Positions 6,303-6,413 of a stretch of DNA of 6,413 bases are shown piece by piece (position 1 is the first letter of the stretch; the number at the start of each line of letters is the position of its first letter). A program made the translations under genes and the position numbers. The stretch covers positions 1 to 6,413 of the forward strand of contig CALAGF010000214.1 of the NCBI GenBank assembly GCA_937892345.1, in the 5' to 3' direction. The DNA comes from an uncultured Rhodocyclaceae bacterium. Lineage in GTDB: Bacteria > Pseudomonadota > Gammaproteobacteria > Burkholderiales > Rhodocyclaceae. The notes below the pieces were generated by a model. That model did no database searches. It had not been told where the DNA came from and worked only from the letters and a program-made list of their open reading frames with translations.

Positions 6303-6339
6303 AAAAACATCAAAGCGCTTCGGTCACCCGAAGCGCTTT
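6303..6339 (-). terminator. Hairpin with T-tract after tuf
   Basis: The transcript forms a perfect 12-bp stem AAAGCGCTTCGG/CCGAAGCGCTTT (6312-6339) with a GTGA (GNRA) tetraloop, then GATG and TTTTT (6303-6307). It looks like an intrinsic terminator for tuf, although the four bases between stem and T-run may weaken it. The tRNA begins only five bases after the T-run, so a tRNA promoter would have to overlap the hairpin, or read-through must supply it. Confidence 0.75.
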
Positions 6340-6359
6340 AATTACTGAACCACTACCGA

Positions 6360-6413
6360 TTACTCGATGATTTTGGCGACGACGCCGGCGCCGACAGTAC
6401 GGCCACCTTCGCG
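6360..6413 (-). CDS. tuf: Elongation factor Tu, C-terminal end (cut by window edge)
   Basis: The last 17 codons and the TAA stop of EF-Tu, the GTPase that delivers aminoacyl-tRNA to the ribosome. The visible residues are REGGRTVGAGVVAKIIE, which match the conserved C-terminal strand of EF-Tu domain 3. The rest lies beyond the window. Bacteria of this group often carry two near-identical tuf genes; the copy next to tRNA-Trp-secE-nusG is usually called tufB, but the copy cannot be told from this fragment. Confidence 0.95.
   Translation of the reverse strand, partial: REGGRTVGAGVVAKIIE

Overview
The window is a housekeeping block of ribosomal and transcription genes, all on the minus strand. 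Read 5'->3' in transcription order (high to low coordinates) it holds: the 3' end of an elongation factor Tu gene, tRNA-Trp, secE, nusG, rplK, rplA, rplJ, rplL, and the first 920 codons of rpoB, which runs off the low-coordinate edge. The order tuf - tRNA-Trp - secE - nusG - rplKAJL - rpoB, the three-segment SecE and the protein sequences point to a betaproteobacterium. A Rhodocyclales-like or related lineage is a guess from memory, not shown by the sequence.

Layout: 6360-6413 tuf 3' end; 6303-6339 GNRA-capped hairpin plus T-tract; 6222-6297 tRNA-Trp with encoded CCA; 5844-6197 secE, overlapping nusG (5314-5847) by ATGA; a 99-nt spacer with a hairpin and a possible L1 site; rplK (4783-5214) and rplA (4086-4781), one base apart; a 216-nt L10-type leader; rplJ (3372-3869, GTG start) and rplL (2965-3333); a 204-nt spacer with two strong hairpins; then rpoB from 2760. 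No gap exceeds 300 bases, and no convincing promoter was found.

Function: EF-Tu and tRNA-Trp serve translation. SecE belongs to the SecYEG translocon. NusG links RNA polymerase with Rho or the ribosome. L11, L1, L10 and L7/L12 form the ribosomal stalks, and RpoB is the RNA polymerase beta subunit. The spacers hold the expected control points: a leader for L10-L12 feedback, and hairpins that could lower rpoB expression relative to rplL.

The main oddity is inside rpoB. Between the conserved MKFNR segment and the RNGRGDIDDIDHLGNRR segment, beta carries about 70 more residues than I recall for E. coli. This extra stretch (about residues 418-492) aligns over nearly its full length with the C-terminal domain of ribosomal protein L7/L12, whose gene lies just upstream. 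The fold-core positions match, while most of the GTPase-contact positions do not.
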